A DNA stretch of 64,000 nucleotides, from assembly GCF_946151065.1 (NCBI RefSeq), contig NZ_CAMGZA010000001.1, forward strand, positions 992,001 to 1,056,000, in the 5' to 3' direction. Position 1 is the stretch's first letter. Every line of letters begins with the position of its first letter. This stretch comes from Microbacterium sp. Marseille-Q6965 (GTDB lineage Bacteria > Actinomycetota > Actinomycetes > Actinomycetales > Microbacteriaceae). Positions 8,988 through 23,497 of the stretch are shown here, in pieces. The position numbers were made by a program, and so were the translations under genes. Below the pieces are notes generated by a model. The model had not been told where the DNA came from. It made no database searches and saw nothing but the letters and a program-made list of their open reading frames with translations.

Positions 8988-10259
8988 ATGACGCGCACGC
9001 CGACCGAGCTGCTGTCCCCGGCCGATCGCGAGCGGCGCCGGGGGCTACGCCGCATGAAGGCCGTCGCCCTGGGCGCGCTGCTGGCCGCGGCCGCGCTCTT
9101 CGTCGTGGGGTTCGTCGGGCAGGACGACGTTCCCGCACTCGCCTACGTCCGTGCCGCGGGCGAGGGCGGCATGGTGGGCGCCCTGGCCGACTGGTTCGCC
9201 GTGACGGCGCTGTTCCGCCGCCCGCTCGGCCTTCCGATCCCGCACACCGCCATCGTGCGCACGCGCAAGGACGAGATCGGCCGCTCGCTCGGCGAGTTCG
9301 TCGAGACGAACTTCCTCTCGGCGCCGGTCGTGCGCACCAAGCTCGAGGGCACCCCCCTCTCGGCGCGGCTCGGGGCGTGGCTCGCCGAGCCCCCGCATGC
9401 CGATCGTGTCGCCTCCGAGGGTGCCGCTATGGCCGCGGGCGTGCTCAACGCGCTCAGCGACGACGAGGTGCAGGACGTCATCGAGGCGCTCGCCCGCGAG
9501 CACCTCATCGCCCCGGACTGGGGCGCCCCCGTCGGATCGTGGCTGGAGCGCCTGGTGGAGGCCGACGCCCACCGCGCCGCCGTCGACCTCGCCGCGGACA
9601 GCGTTGCCGGTTGGCTCGCGGGCAACCGCGCGACGTTCGACGGCCTCATCTCACGCCGACTGCCGTCGTGGATCCCGTCGCTCGCCCAACGGTTCGTCGA
9701 CGAGACCCTGTACCGCGAGGCGGTCACCTTCGTGGACGCGGTGCGATCCGACCCGTCCCATCCCGCCCGGCGCGCCGTCGACGACTATCTGACGCGCCTG
9801 GCGACGAACCTGCAGCACGATCCGGAGACACGGCGGAAGCTCGCCGACGCCAAGGAGGCCGTCTTCGACAGCCCTCGGGTGCGTGAGCTCGCGGCGGCCG
9901 CATGGGGCACCGCGAAGGCGGGTCTCGTGCGCTCCCTCGAGGAGCCCGACAGCGCCCTACGCGCCCGCGCTCGCGACGCCCTCGTCGACGTCGGGCGGCG
10001 CCTGCAGTCGGACCCGACGCTGCAGGCGCGGGTGGACGCGTGGATCACCGACGCGGCGGTCTTCCTCGTGGACCGATACCGCCACGACATCGCCTCGCTG
10101 ATCACCGAGACGGTGGAGCGCTGGGACGCCGAGGAGACGTCCGAGAAGATCGAGCTGATGGTGGGCCGCGACCTTCAGTACATCCGTCTCAACGGCACGG
10201 TGGTCGGCGCGCTGGCGGGCCTGGTCATCTTCTCGATCGCGCACGCCCTGCTCGGCTGA
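8988..10259 (+). CDS. DUF445 family membrane protein
   Basis: 423 residues of the DUF445 (YjiN/YheB-like) family. A hydrophobic segment at about residues 24-42 is followed by the family motif Gly-Gly-Met-Val-Gly-Ala-Leu-Ala-Asp-Trp-Phe-Ala-Val-Thr-Ala-Leu-Phe, then a long helical cytoplasmic region. A last membrane segment ends the protein (Gly-Ala-Leu-Ala-Gly-Leu-Val-Ile-Phe). The family's role is unknown. The start is the ATG at 8988, 6 bases after CAGGAT; upstream in-frame codons back to 8877 overlap the divergent metal-sensor gene and are not needed. Confidence 0.85.
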   Translation: MTRTPTELLSPADRERRRGLRRMKAVALGALLAAAALFVVGFVGQDDVPALAYVRAAGEGGMVGALADWFAVTALFRRPLGLPIPHTAIVRTRKDEIGRSLGEFVETNFLSAPVVRTKLEGTPLSARLGAWLAEPPHADRVASEGAAMAAGVLNALSDDEVQDVIEALAREHLIAPDWGAPVGSWLERLVEADAHRAAVDLAADSVAGWLAGNRATFDGLISRRLPSWIPSLAQRFVDETLYREAVTFVDAVRSDPSHPARRAVDDYLTRLATNLQHDPETRRKLADAKEAVFDSPRVRELAAAAWGTAKAGLVRSLEEPDSALRARARDALVDVGRRLQSDPTLQARVDAWITDAAVFLVDRYRHDIASLITETVERWDAEETSEKIELMVGRDLQYIRLNGTVVGALAGLVIFSIAHALLG

Positions 10260-10266
10260 CGCCGCG

Positions 10267-10743
10267 TCAGTCCACGGTGACGATCGCGCCCCCGGTGAGG
10301 CGCACCAGCTCGTCGAACGTGAGCGGGAACACCGAGTGCGCCGTGCCCGCGGCCGCCCACAGCCGCGGATACGCCGCAAGGTGCTCGTCGACGAGCGTCT
10401 CGATCGGGGCCGGGTGCCCGGTGGGCGCGACGCCGCCGATGACCTGCCCGGTGGCCTCTCGCACCTGATCGGGCGTGGCGCGCCGGATCACGCCGCGCCC
10501 GAGCCGCTGCGCAAGCGCCGCCGTGTCGACGCGGTGGGCACCGCTCGTCATGACGAGCAGCGGACGATCGTCGCACCAGAACACGAGACTGTTGGCGATC
10601 GCTCCGACGTCAACGCCGAGAGCCTCGGCGGCAAGCCGCGCCGTCGACGCGGCGTCGGGCAGGATCACGATCTCACCGGGGATCCCTGCGGCGCGCAGGC
10701 GGTCGGCGACGAGCACGTTTCGGGGGTGAAGGTCGACGGACAT
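10267..10743 (-). CDS. YbaK/ProX-type aminoacyl-tRNA deacylase
   Basis: 158-residue YbaK/EbsC-like domain protein. Such proteins hydrolyse mischarged aminoacyl-tRNA such as Cys- or Ala-tRNA(Pro). Family features seen are Ala-Asn-Ser-Leu-Val-Phe, the strand Pro-Leu-Leu-Val-Met-Thr-Ser-Gly, and the loop Gly-Gly-Val-Ala-Pro-Thr-Gly-His, which matches the Gly-Gly-X-Ser-Pro-X-Gly core of this family with Ala for Ser. The ATG is 7 bases after a TACACT -10 box. It converges with the DUF445 gene, leaving 7 bases between them. Confidence 0.88.
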   Translation of the reverse strand: MSVDLHPRNVLVADRLRAAGIPGEIVILPDAASTARLAAEALGVDVGAIANSLVFWCDDRPLLVMTSGAHRVDTAALAQRLGRGVIRRATPDQVREATGQVIGGVAPTGHPAPIETLVDEHLAAYPRLWAAAGTAHSVFPLTFDELVRLTGGAIVTVD

Positions 10744-10782
10744 GACGCCGAGTGTAGGGAGAAACGCGCCGCGGAGACGACT

Positions 10783-10875
10783 CGAGCCCCTCGCGGGAAC
10801 GCGCGAGGCGTTCTCGGAAGGGGCTCGGATTGTCGTGTGAACGACGGAAGGCCGCCCTGCGTTGGGCGGCCTTCC
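10783..10875 (-). terminator. Two hairpins after the rRNA operon
   Basis: Reading the minus strand after 5S rRNA, the first hairpin has a 12-bp stem (10875-10864 with 10857-10846). A second (10827-10820 with 10790-10783) has an 8-bp stem and a long loop. They lie between 5S rRNA and the ybaK-like gene and probably terminate the rrn transcript. Neither has a long U tract. Confidence 0.65.
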
Positions 10876-10886
10876 GGTGAAGTGGT

Positions 10887-11005
10887 GTCCGGCGGTGTCC
10901 TACTCTCCCACAGGGTCCCCCCTGCAGTACCATCGGCGCTGAGAGGCTTAGCTTCCGGGTTCGGAATGTGACCGGGCGTTTCCCTCTCGCTATGACCGCC
11001 GAAAC
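10887..11005 (-). rRNA. rrf: 5S ribosomal RNA
   Basis: About 119 bases. The two ends pair to form helix I (GTTTCGGCGGTC at the 5' end with CACCGCCGGAC at the 3' end). The conserved middle CCGAACCCGGAAGCTAAGCC is present (complement at about 10945-10965). It follows 23S rRNA by about 105 bases. Ends are estimated to within a few bases. Confidence 0.95.
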
Positions 11006-11109
11006 TCTTTCGATGTTTCAGCACATCAACACGAAGATTGTGTTGGTGTGGTGCCCGTACATCGGGAACCACATAGTGGACGCGAACACGCATAAAGAAT
11101 GAGTGATTT

Positions 11110-16072
<4,963 letters not shown>

Positions 16073-16413
16073 AAAAACGAATGCCACAACAAGACCGGGA
16101 AAACGGTCACCGCTGCAGCGAGTTCAATCATGACCAAAAACGGATGTCAAAACTGACTTCCAATTACTTGATCCAAAGGAATCTCACGCCCCCGAAGGGA
16201 CGACGAGGTTATTTGGCATTTGACAAGTGCACGCTGTTGAGTTCTCAAGGATCGGACGCACCCAGCCCTGCAGGTCCCCCTGCAGCCCTCCGGGGCATTC
16301 GCTCCACGACGGGTCCACCTCTTGCGAGGTGCTTCGTCGGGATTGTTTTGTGTCGCCTACTTGGGATGGGAACCTTCCGGCTCAACCTCACCGCTTGGCG
16401 GCGACAGATGAAA
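16073..16413 (-). other. rRNA operon leader with boxA-like element
   Basis: A leader of roughly 330 bases from the predicted start near 16406 to 16S. It holds CCTTGAGAACTCAACAGCG (minus strand, 16250-16232), the actinobacterial rrn leader signal, repeated in shortened form in the 16S-23S spacer. A GC hairpin lies around 16265-16285. No coding sequence is supported; frames across this stretch run into 16S rRNA. Confidence 0.65.
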
Positions 16414-16442
16414 ACATTACGCCGATGTGGCGGGATGGGCAA
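16414..16442 (-). promoter_or_regulatory. Promoter of the rRNA operon
   Basis: On the minus strand TTGCCC (16442-16437) and TAATGT (16419-16414) are separated by exactly 17 bases, the best -35/-10 pair upstream of 16S. Transcription would start near 16406. The stretch 16443-16627 upstream of it, up to the divergent DUF2795 gene, contains only that gene's regulatory region. Confidence 0.6.
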
Positions 16443-16627
16443 ACCGGGGCCGCATCCCGGGCGTGTCGCGGTCCCCTCGGCGGGCCTCGACCCGGCGCGA
16501 CACGCCCGGCGTGGCATCGCGGGACGCGGCCGGTTCCGCCCGCTTCGGCACCGCTGTCAACCCCCACGCCGGGGGCCGGACCCGGTTCCTAGCATGGCCG
16601 CGTCAGTCCCCCACGAAAGGAGCCATC

Positions 16628-16822
16628 ATGGCCGACAACCCCACGCCCATCGAGCTGCAGAAGTACCTCGGTGGCGTCGACTATCCGGTGAGCAAGGAGG
16701 ATCTCGTCGCCCGCGCGCGGGACAACGGCGCACCCGACGACCTCGTGTCGGCGCTCGAGTCGGCGGGGCAGGACTCGTTCGACTCCCCCACCGATGTGAG
16801 CAGCGCCGTGGCGGGCGGCTGA
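16628..16822 (+). CDS. DUF2795 small protein, 64 aa
   Basis: A short soluble protein with the DUF2795 pattern: Pro-Ile-Glu-Leu-Gln-Lys-Tyr-Leu-Gly-Gly-Val-Asp-Tyr-Pro-Val (residues 7-21), then a helix-turn-helix-like Ser-Lys-Glu-Asp-Leu-Val-Ala-Arg-Ala. The function of the family is unknown. A strong AAAGGAG ribosome site precedes the ATG, and TAGCAT at about 16590 may be its -10. The next gene starts immediately at its stop codon (TGAATG), so the two are probably translated together. Confidence 0.85.
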   Translation: MADNPTPIELQKYLGGVDYPVSKEDLVARARDNGAPDDLVSALESAGQDSFDSPTDVSSAVAGG

Positions 16823-17677
16823 ATGACGTCTCGCCGCACGGCCGGCGCGTGGGCGACGCCCTCCGCGCCGGCCGACCCCGTTCTCGACGTCCTGATCCCG
16901 ACGGCCGGGCGCGTGGCCGAGCTGGCCGTGACGCTGGCGGGGCTCGCGGCGCAGGACGATCCGGCCTTCCGCGTCATCGTGAGCGACCAGTCGGACCATG
17001 GGGCACCCTCGCACCCGTCGGTCGCGGCGATGCGTCGCGTGCTGCGGGCGCAGGGGCGTGAGGTCCAGGTCCACCGGCACCTGCCGCGTCGCGGGATGGC
17101 CGAACAGCGGCAGTTCCTGCTCGATCGCTCGTCGGCGGATGCGGTGCTCCTCCTCGACGACGACGTGTGGCTCGAACCGGGGCAGCTGCAGCGGATGCAC
17201 GAGGCGCTCGTCGAGCTGCAGTGCGGCTTCGTCGGCATGGCGGTGCAGGGCCTGTCGTACCTCGACGACGATCGGCCGCGCGAGCGCGAGGCGTTCGAGC
17301 CGTGGGTCGGCCCCGTGCAGCCGGAGGAGGTGCGGCGCGGAACGCCGGCCTTCGACCGGTGGCGGCTGCACAATGCGGCCAACCCCGCCCACCTCGCTCG
17401 CGACGTCGACCTGCCGGAGCGCGGCTGGCTCGCCTACAAGGTGGCGTGGATCGGCGGGTGCGTCATGTTCCGCCGCGAGGCGCTCGTCGAGGCGGGCGGG
17501 TTCGAGTTCTGGCGCGAGCTCGACGGCGCACACTCCGGCGAGGACGTGCTGGCGCAGTGGCGGGTGATGCGGCGGCGCGGCGGCGCGGGGCTGCTGCCGA
17601 GCGGGGCGGTGCACCTGGAGGCACCCACGACCATCCCGCACCGCCCGGTGGACGCGTTCGACGTCGTCGACGTCTGA
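16823..17677 (+). CDS. Glycosyltransferase family 2 protein
   Basis: 284-residue GT-A fold enzyme that would transfer a sugar from a nucleotide donor. The N-terminal motif Leu-Asp-Val-Leu-Ile-Pro-Thr-Ala-Gly-Arg is at residues 21-30. The metal-binding Asp-Asp-Asp (in Leu-Leu-Leu-Asp-Asp-Asp-Val) is near residue 112, and a Gly-Gly-Cys-Val-Met-Phe-Arg-Arg-Glu acceptor region near 212 is followed by Ser-Gly-Glu-Asp. No membrane segment, so it acts on the cytoplasmic side. The ATG abuts the DUF2795 stop. It opens the glycan region of the window; whether it works with the heptose enzymes is inference from position. Confidence 0.85.
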   Translation: MTSRRTAGAWATPSAPADPVLDVLIPTAGRVAELAVTLAGLAAQDDPAFRVIVSDQSDHGAPSHPSVAAMRRVLRAQGREVQVHRHLPRRGMAEQRQFLLDRSSADAVLLLDDDVWLEPGQLQRMHEALVELQCGFVGMAVQGLSYLDDDRPREREAFEPWVGPVQPEEVRRGTPAFDRWRLHNAANPAHLARDVDLPERGWLAYKVAWIGGCVMFRREALVEAGGFEFWRELDGAHSGEDVLAQWRVMRRRGGAGLLPSGAVHLEAPTTIPHRPVDAFDVVDV

Positions 17678-17767
17678 CATTCGGCCGTGTCGCGCGTCAT
17701 GATGATGCGCTTCTCCGCCCGATTCAAGCCCCTCTCCACAAAGCGCACTCGCTTCGATCCTCGAAGC

Positions 17768-18523
17768 ATGACTTCTCCCCAGCGCCGAGAGGAATCCGCC
17801 GGGATCGCGCCCGAGACGACGCCCGATGCGCTGGTGCTCGCCCACATGGACCTCGCCCGCGCGGTGGCGCGGCGGTACTTCCGGCGCAACGCCTCGCGCG
17901 ACGAGGACCTCGTGCAGGTGGCGTACATCGGGCTCGTCAAGGCGGCCAGGCGCTTCGACCCGGAACGGGGCAACGACTTCGCGGCGTTCGCGGCACCGAC
18001 CATCACGGGCGAGATCAAGCGCCACCTGCGCGATGCCGGCTGGTTCGTCCGGCCGCCGCGCCGGGTGCAGGAGCTGCGGGCGCGGATCAGCGAGGCCTCT
18101 CCGCGGCTCGCCCAGAGCTTCGGACGCGAACCGACCGCGTCGGAGCTGTGTACAGACCTCGGCGAATCGCGGGCCGAGGTCCGCGAGGCCCTCGCGTGCG
18201 GCGACCACCTGCAACCCGCATCGCTCGACGTGCCGGTCGGCGCCGACCGCGACCTCACGATGGGGCAACTCATCCCCTCCGAGCGTGACGAGATCGGGCG
18301 GGCCGAATCGGCCGCCGTCGTCCGTGACGCCATGAGCGCCCTCGCGCCGCGCGATCGGCGCGTCGTGCAGCTGCGGTTCTTCGAGGAGCGTACGCAGAGC
18401 GATATCGCCGGCGAGCTGGGGGTCACCCAGATGCAGGTGTCACGCATCCTCGCGCGCACGCTGGCGGCGATGCGCGACCACATCCAGCACGGCCCGCCCC
18501 CGGCTCGTCGCCGGGCCGCGTGA
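17768..18523 (+). CDS. RNA polymerase sigma factor of the SigB/SigF/SigG group
   Basis: 251 residues with sigma region 2 (about residues 28-95, including Leu-Val-Gln-Val-Ala-Tyr-Ile-Gly-Leu-Val and Phe-Ala-Ala-Pro-Thr-Ile-Thr-Gly-Glu-Ile-Lys-Arg). Region 3 (Pro-Pro-Arg-Arg-Val-Gln-Glu-Leu) and region 4 (Phe-Glu-Glu-Arg-Thr-Gln-Ser-Asp-Ile-Ala-Gly-Glu-Leu-Gly-Val) follow. This order is the stress/sporulation SigB-SigF type used in actinobacteria for general stress. Start taken at the ATG at 17768; an upstream ATG at 17687 would add 27 basic residues unlike the family. No anti-sigma or anti-anti-sigma gene lies beside it. Confidence 0.9.
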   Translation: MTSPQRREESAGIAPETTPDALVLAHMDLARAVARRYFRRNASRDEDLVQVAYIGLVKAARRFDPERGNDFAAFAAPTITGEIKRHLRDAGWFVRPPRRVQELRARISEASPRLAQSFGREPTASELCTDLGESRAEVREALACGDHLQPASLDVPVGADRDLTMGQLIPSERDEIGRAESAAVVRDAMSALAPRDRRVVQLRFFEERTQSDIAGELGVTQMQVSRILARTLAAMRDHIQHGPPPARRRAA

Positions 18524-18533
18524 TCCGCGTCCC

Positions 18534-19499
18534 CTAGGGCGCCGCCCGCCGGGCGGCCGCCAGGACGTCATCGACCGAGACCCCCAGGATCGCCGGATCC
18601 GGCTCATCGGCGAACGTGTCGCCGCGGCGCAGGTGCGCGGCGGTCAGCACGGTGTGCGGTCCGGGCGGCGGCCCCCAGTGCTCCGGCGCGGCGGGGCCGA
18701 ACAGCACCACCGACGGCGTGCCGTAGGCGGATGCCAGATGGGCGGCGCCCGTGTCGGCCGAGACCACGAGACGGGCGCGCTGGATCACGCCCGCGAAGCG
18801 TGCCAGGTCGAGATCGCCGGCCCGCACGGCCCGGGTGCCGAGGCCCGCCGCCTCGGCCACGGCCACGGCACGCTCCCGCTCCTTGGCCGAGCCGGTGAAG
18901 ACGACGCGATGGCCGTCGTCGGCCAGAGCCCGGGCGACCGCCGCGAATCGGTCCACCGGCCAGAGCCGCGATCCGTAGGCCGCCCCGACATGCAGCACGG
19001 TGGCGGCCTCCAGGCCGTCCGTCGCCGGCGCGGGCTGCAGCCCCACCTCGTTCGGATCGGCCGCCACGCCGTAGGCGCCGACGAGGCGCACCCAGCGCTG
19101 CCGCTCGTGCAGGTCGTCGCGCCACTCCGGCATCGCGGGGTCGCCGACGTCGCCGTCGATCTCGTCCACCCGGTGCACCATCCGCACCCTCGCGGCGAGC
19201 GCATCGACCAGCCGGCGGCTCTCGGGGCCGCTGCCGTGCAGGTTCACCGCCACATCGATCCTCCCGGGATCGAGGGGCAGGAGCTCGTCGAGCCCGGGAG
19301 TGGGCAGCAGCGCGTCGACGCCGCCGATGAGCTCGACGACGGGCTCCAGCCACGCGGGCACCGCGAGCACCAGCCGGTGGTCGGGGAAGGCGCGCCGCAG
19401 CCCGCGGATCGCCGGCACCGCCACGAGCAGGTCGCCGAGCTTGAGCGCCCGCAGGGCAAGCAGTTCGGGTCGTCCGTCGGGGCATCCCAGCGCGCGCAT
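18534..19499 (-). CDS. Glycosyltransferase family 9 (heptosyltransferase-like)
   Basis: 321-residue GT-B protein of the ADP-heptose:LPS heptosyltransferase family. The N-terminal Leu-Gly-Asp-Leu-Leu-Val-Ala-Val-Pro-Ala (about residue 20) is the family start motif. The C-terminal donor site reads Ser-Ala-Asp-Thr-Gly-Ala-Ala-His-Leu-Ala-Ser-Ala-Tyr-Gly-Thr-Pro. GT9 enzymes use ADP-heptose in Gram-negatives. Start at the ATG at 19499, with the longer frame upstream rejected as it runs into the divergent gmhB leader. One of three GT9 enzymes in the window, divergent from the gmhB operon by 86 bases. Confidence 0.88.
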   Translation of the reverse strand: MRALGCPDGRPELLALRALKLGDLLVAVPAIRGLRRAFPDHRLVLAVPAWLEPVVELIGGVDALLPTPGLDELLPLDPGRIDVAVNLHGSGPESRRLVDALAARVRMVHRVDEIDGDVGDPAMPEWRDDLHERQRWVRLVGAYGVAADPNEVGLQPAPATDGLEAATVLHVGAAYGSRLWPVDRFAAVARALADDGHRVVFTGSAKERERAVAVAEAAGLGTRAVRAGDLDLARFAGVIQRARLVVSADTGAAHLASAYGTPSVVLFGPAAPEHWGPPPGPHTVLTAAHLRRGDTFADEPDPAILGVSVDDVLAAARRAAP

Positions 19500-19585
19500 C
19501 ACCCCAGCATCGCAGGACGGCGGCCGCGGGCACGAGCCCCGGGAAGAGACGTTTGCCGAGGAGAAGAAGTGGGAAGTGCTCTGGT

Positions 19586-20149
19586 ATGGCCACGGATCGC
19601 TTGCCCATCCGCGCGGTGCTGTTCGATCGCGACGGCACCCTCGTGGAGGACGTGCCGTACAACGGCGATCCCGCGCTCGTGCGCCTGATGCCCACCGCCG
19701 AGGCGGCGATCGCGCGGGCACGCGGGGCCGGGGTGCGGATCGGCGTGGTCTCGAACCAGTCGGGCGTGGCGCGCGGCCTGATCACTCCCGCGCAGGTGGC
19801 GGCCGTGAACGCGCGGATCGAGGAGCTGCTGGGCCCCTTCGACGCCTGGTGCTGGTGCCCGCACGGCCCCGAGGACCGCTGCGCGTGCCGCAAGCCGGCC
19901 CCCGGGCTGGTGCTCGACGCCTGCGCGCGGCTCGGAGTGGCGCCCGCGGAGGCCGTGATGATCGGCGACATCGGCGCCGACGTGGAGGCGGCCTCGGCCG
20001 CCGGGGCACGGGCGGTGCTCGTGCCGACACCGGTGACCCGCCTGGAGGAGATCGACGCGGCGCCGCGCGTCGCACCGGATCTCGACACCGCCGTGCGCGA
20101 AGCCCTCGCGCCCGCGGCCGCGCCGGTCGACGGAGGGACCACGGCATGA
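19586..20149 (+). CDS. gmhB: D-glycero-D-manno-heptose 1,7-bisphosphate 7-phosphatase (GmhB), HAD family
   Basis: 187-residue HAD phosphatase that removes the 7-phosphate from heptose 1,7-bisphosphate. HAD motif I is Phe-Asp-Arg-Asp-Gly-Thr-Leu (nucleophile Asp14, acid Asp16). Motif II is Val-Val-Ser-Asn-Gln-Ser-Gly, and the later motif is Ile-Gly-Asp-Ile-Gly-Ala-Asp. The GmhB-specific zinc loop is clear: Cys89, Cys91, His93, Cys99, Cys101. Histidinol phosphatase relatives share this fold and loop, but the neighbours (gmhA, hldE, GT9) argue for heptose. First gene of a six-gene run joined by four-base ATGA overlaps. Confidence 0.92.
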   Translation: MATDRLPIRAVLFDRDGTLVEDVPYNGDPALVRLMPTAEAAIARARGAGVRIGVVSNQSGVARGLITPAQVAAVNARIEELLGPFDAWCWCPHGPEDRCACRKPAPGLVLDACARLGVAPAEAVMIGDIGADVEAASAAGARAVLVPTPVTRLEEIDAAPRVAPDLDTAVREALAPAAAPVDGGTTA

Positions 20150-21213
20150 CGCGGGCGCTCGTGGCGCGGCTGGACAGCCTGGGTGACGTGCTGCTGTGCG
20201 GGCCGGCGGTGCGCGCGGTCGCGGCGTCGCCCGACATCGACGAGGTCTGGATGCTCTGCAGCTCGATCGGCGCCGAGGCGGCACGTCATCTGCCGGGAGT
20301 GGACCGCGTGCTCGTGTGGGACTGCCCCTGGATCACGGCGTCCGCCCCGCCGGTCACGGCCGAGCGGATGGGCGAGCTCGCGTCGCTGCTCGAGGAGGCG
20401 CGCCCCGACGTGGCGGTCATCCTCACCTCGTTCCACCAGTCGCCGTTGCCGCTGGCGGTTCCGTTGCGGCTGTCGGGGGTCGCGCGCATCATCGGCGCCT
20501 CCGTCGACTTCGCCGGCTCGCTGCTGGACGTTCGGGTGCGCCCCGGTGAGGACCTCCCCGAGGACCTGCCGGAGCCGGAGCGCGCCCTCGCCATCGCGGC
20601 AGCGGGTGGCTTCGCCCTGCCCGAGGGGGACGACGGGCGCCTCGACATCGCCGGCGTCGGCGCACCGCCGCCAGAGGTCGGCGCGCTGCCGCGCCTCGTC
20701 GTCGTGCATCCCGGCGCATCGGCTTCCGCCCGGCGCTGGCCCGCCGAGCGGCACCGCGAGACCGTGCGACTGCTGCACGAGCGCGGGTGGGACGTGGCCG
20801 TGACGGGCAGCCCCGACGAGCGCGAGCTGACGGCCTTCGTCGCCGGCGATGACGGCCTCGACCTCGGCGGCGCGACACCGCTCGCCGAGCTCGCCGGCGT
20901 CCTCGCGCACGCCCGGGTCGTGGTGACCGGCAACACCGGTCCCGCACACATCGCGGCCGCCGTGGGCACGCCCGTGGTGAGCCTGTTCTCCCCCGTCGTG
21001 CCCGCCGCCCGTTGGGCGCCGTACGGCGTGCCGCACGCGCTGCTGGGCGATCAGCGGGCAGCGTGCCGCGACACACGAGCCCGCGAGTGCCCTGTCCCGG
21101 GTCACCCGTGCCTGACGTCGGTGGATGCCGCCTCCGTCGTCGCGGCGTGCGAGCGCCTCGCCGCCGGAGTCGCACCGCGGGGGGCACGTCACGAGATGGA
21201 GGTAACGGCATGA
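20146..21213 (+). CDS. Glycosyltransferase family 9 (heptosyltransferase-like)
   Basis: 355-residue GT-B enzyme. The N-terminus reads [11 protein letters not shown]. The acceptor-to-donor hinge has Val-Val-Val-His-Pro-Gly-Ala-Ser-Ala and, shortly after, Arg-Arg-Trp-Pro. The donor-binding motif is [16 protein letters not shown]. These are the features of ADP-heptose heptosyltransferases. Its ATG overlaps the gmhB stop (ATGA), and its own stop overlaps the next start the same way. The extra Cys-containing tail (Cys-Arg-Asp-Thr-Arg and Cys-Pro-Val-Pro-Gly-His-Pro-Cys) resembles those of other GT9 enzymes. Confidence 0.9.
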   Translation: MTRALVARLDSLGDVLLCGPAVRAVAASPDIDEVWMLCSSIGAEAARHLPGVDRVLVWDCPWITASAPPVTAERMGELASLLEEARPDVAVILTSFHQSPLPLAVPLRLSGVARIIGASVDFAGSLLDVRVRPGEDLPEDLPEPERALAIAAAGGFALPEGDDGRLDIAGVGAPPPEVGALPRLVVVHPGASASARRWPAERHRETVRLLHERGWDVAVTGSPDERELTAFVAGDDGLDLGGATPLAELAGVLAHARVVVTGNTGPAHIAAAVGTPVVSLFSPVVPAARWAPYGVPHALLGDQRAACRDTRARECPVPGHPCLTSVDAASVVAACERLAAGVAPRGARHEMEVTA

Positions 21214-22232
21214 GGGTGCTGCTCTGGCACGTGCACGGGGGTTACGCCGACGCGTTCGTGCGTGGACCTCACGAATACCTCATCCCCCGAGACGATGCGC
21301 GCGGGTGGCACGGGATCGCGGGGCGCGACTGGCCGCAGGCACGCGAGGTGGCCGCCGCACGGCTGCGCGACGAGGACTTCGACGTCGTCGTGATGCAGCG
21401 TACCGAGGAATGGGACGCCGTGCGCGAGCTGACCGGCCGCGAGCCGGGACACGACGTGGCGGCACTCTTCCTCGAGCACAACACCCCGAAGCCCGACGCG
21501 ACGGGCACCCTGCACCCCCTCGCCGACGCGGGCATTCCGATCGTGCACGTGACGCACTTCAACCGCGTCTTCTGGGACACCGGACGCGCCCGCACATTCG
21601 TCGTCGAGCACGGTGTGCCGGACCCCGGGCCTCGGTACACCGGCGAGCTGGCGCGGGCGGCTGCCGTGATCAACGAGCCCGTGCGGCGCTGGCGCATCAC
21701 GGGCACCGATCTGTTGCCTCACCTGGCCCAAGCGGCTCCGCTGGACGTGTTCGGGATGGGCGGGGACAGCCTCCCCGAGGCTCTCAGCGCGACCGCCGGG
21801 CCCCGCGCGGCATCCGCGGTGGTGCCCGCCGGCGACCTCCCGACCGACCGGCTGCACAGCGCACTCGCGCGGCGTCGCGTGTACGTGCACCCGTTCCGCT
21901 GGACGTCGCTGGGCCTCGCGCTGCTGGAGGCGATGCACCTCGGCATGCCCGTGGTGGCCCTGGCCGCGACCGAGGCGCCCGCCGCCGTGCCGCCCGAGGT
22001 CGGCGTCGTCACCAACGACCTCGATCGCCTCGCGCGCGCGATCGCCGAGTACATCGCGGATCCCGAGCTCGCCGCCGAGCACGGGCGCCGTGCGCGACGC
22101 CACGCCCTCGCGCACCACGGCCTCCCGGCGTTCCTGCGCCGGTGGGACGACGTCCTCACCGACGTCGTCGAGAACCACTCGCGCCGCACCGGCGCGACGG
22201 CCCTCCCCCATGCCGGAAGGAGCATGCGATGA
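21210..22232 (+). CDS. GT-B glycosyltransferase, family 4-like
   Basis: 340 residues. The C-terminal half has a GT4-like donor region: [19 protein letters not shown], followed by Gly-Met-Pro-Val-Val-Ala-Leu. The N-terminal half is short and starts [12 protein letters not shown], typical of the group annotated as glycosyltransferase without a known acceptor. It is held between GT9 and GT4 genes by ATGA overlaps on both sides, so its expression is tied to theirs. Donor and acceptor are unknown. Confidence 0.82.
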   Translation: MRVLLWHVHGGYADAFVRGPHEYLIPRDDARGWHGIAGRDWPQAREVAAARLRDEDFDVVVMQRTEEWDAVRELTGREPGHDVAALFLEHNTPKPDATGTLHPLADAGIPIVHVTHFNRVFWDTGRARTFVVEHGVPDPGPRYTGELARAAAVINEPVRRWRITGTDLLPHLAQAAPLDVFGMGGDSLPEALSATAGPRAASAVVPAGDLPTDRLHSALARRRVYVHPFRWTSLGLALLEAMHLGMPVVALAATEAPAAVPPEVGVVTNDLDRLARAIAEYIADPELAAEHGRRARRHALAHHGLPAFLRRWDDVLTDVVENHSRRTGATALPHAGRSMR

Positions 22233-23497
22233 GGATCTCGATGGTCTCCGAGCACGCCAGCCCACTCGCGACGCTGGGAGGCGTCGACGCGGGCGGCCAG
22301 AATGTGCACGTCGCGGCGCTGTCGTCCGCGCTCGCCGAGCGCGGACACGAGGTGACGGTGTACACGCGGCGTGACGACCCCGCCCTCCCCGAACGTGTGC
22401 CGCTGTGCCCGGGCGTCGAGGTCGTGCACGTCGACGCCGGGCCCGCCGCGCCCGTGCCCAAGGACGAGTTGCTGCCCTTCATGCCCGAGTTCGGCCGCGT
22501 GCTTGCCGAGCACTGGCGCCGTGATGTGCCCGACGTGGTGCACAGCCACTTCTGGATGTCGGGTGTGGCCGCCCTCGAGGCGGCCGATCGGCTGGGCGGG
22601 GCGCGCCCACCGGTCGCCCACACGTTCCACGCACTCGGCAACGTCAAGCGCCGGCACCAGGGAGCCGAAGACACGAGCCCCCCGGAGCGCGAGACGCTCG
22701 AGCCGGGCGTCGGTCACCGCGCCGACACCGTCATCGCCACCTGCTCCGACGAGGCGTTCGAGCTCATCCCGCTCGGCGTGCCCTCCAGCCGGATCGCGGT
22801 GGTGCCGTGCGGTGTCGACACCGACCTGTTCACGCCCGACGGACCCGCCGAGCCGCGCGGACGGCGCTTCCGCATCATGACCGTCGGCCGCCTGGTGCCG
22901 CGCAAGGGCGTCGGGTCGACGATCACGGCGCTCGCCCGGCTCGCGGCCGCGGGCCGCGACGACATCGAGCTCGTGATCGTGGGCGGCTCGCGCGGGCCGG
23001 AGGAGGTGATGCGGGATCCCGACGTGCAGCGTCTGCGCGAACGCGCCCGCGCCGAGGGCATCGAGCATCTCGTGACGTTCCGCGGGCAGGTGCCGCACGC
23101 CGAGCTGCCGGCGGCGCTGCGCTCCGCCGATGTGGTCGTGTGCGCGCCGTGGTACGAGCCGTTCGGCATCGTGCCGCTGGAGGCCATGGCCGCCGGGGTT
23201 CCGGTCATCGCCGCGGCGGTCGGCGGCCTGATCGACACCGTCGTGCACGGACGCACCGGGATGCACGTGCCTCCGCGCGACCCGGACGCGATCGCCGACG
23301 CGATCGAGACCCTGCTGGACGACCCCGAGCTGCGCGGCGAACTCGGCCGAGCCGGCGTCGCCCGCGCCCACAGTCGGTACACGTGGTCCAAGGTGGCGGC
23401 CGACACGGAGCGCGTGTACCGCGGCCTCGCCGCCTCGCGCGCCCTCGCGCCGGAGCGCGCGGAGCCGCGACGCGCGATGGGAGGTGCCCGCGCATGA
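22229..23497 (+). CDS. Glycosyltransferase family 4
   Basis: 422-residue retaining GT-B enzyme. The N-terminus has [12 protein letters not shown], the loop shared with sucrose-phosphate synthase and MshA-type enzymes. The donor site has Val-Gly-Arg-Leu-Val-Pro-Arg-Lys-Gly near residue 223 and the EX7E motif in Glu-Pro-Phe-Gly-Ile-Val-Pro-Leu-Glu near 311. MshA itself is possible by motif, but the operon of heptose genes and the absence of other mycothiol genes point to glycan assembly. ATGA overlaps on both sides. Confidence 0.88.
   Translation: MRISMVSEHASPLATLGGVDAGGQNVHVAALSSALAERGHEVTVYTRRDDPALPERVPLCPGVEVVHVDAGPAAPVPKDELLPFMPEFGRVLAEHWRRDVPDVVHSHFWMSGVAALEAADRLGGARPPVAHTFHALGNVKRRHQGAEDTSPPERETLEPGVGHRADTVIATCSDEAFELIPLGVPSSRIAVVPCGVDTDLFTPDGPAEPRGRRFRIMTVGRLVPRKGVGSTITALARLAAAGRDDIELVIVGGSRGPEEVMRDPDVQRLRERARAEGIEHLVTFRGQVPHAELPAALRSADVVVCAPWYEPFGIVPLEAMAAGVPVIAAAVGGLIDTVVHGRTGMHVPPRDPDAIADAIETLLDDPELRGELGRAGVARAHSRYTWSKVAADTERVYRGLAASRALAPERAEPRRAMGGARA

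Noticed and set aside
16443..16627. Region between rrn promoter and DUF2795 gene as a coding stretch
   Set aside because: Frames here run into rRNA or are too short; only promoter-like elements are seen.
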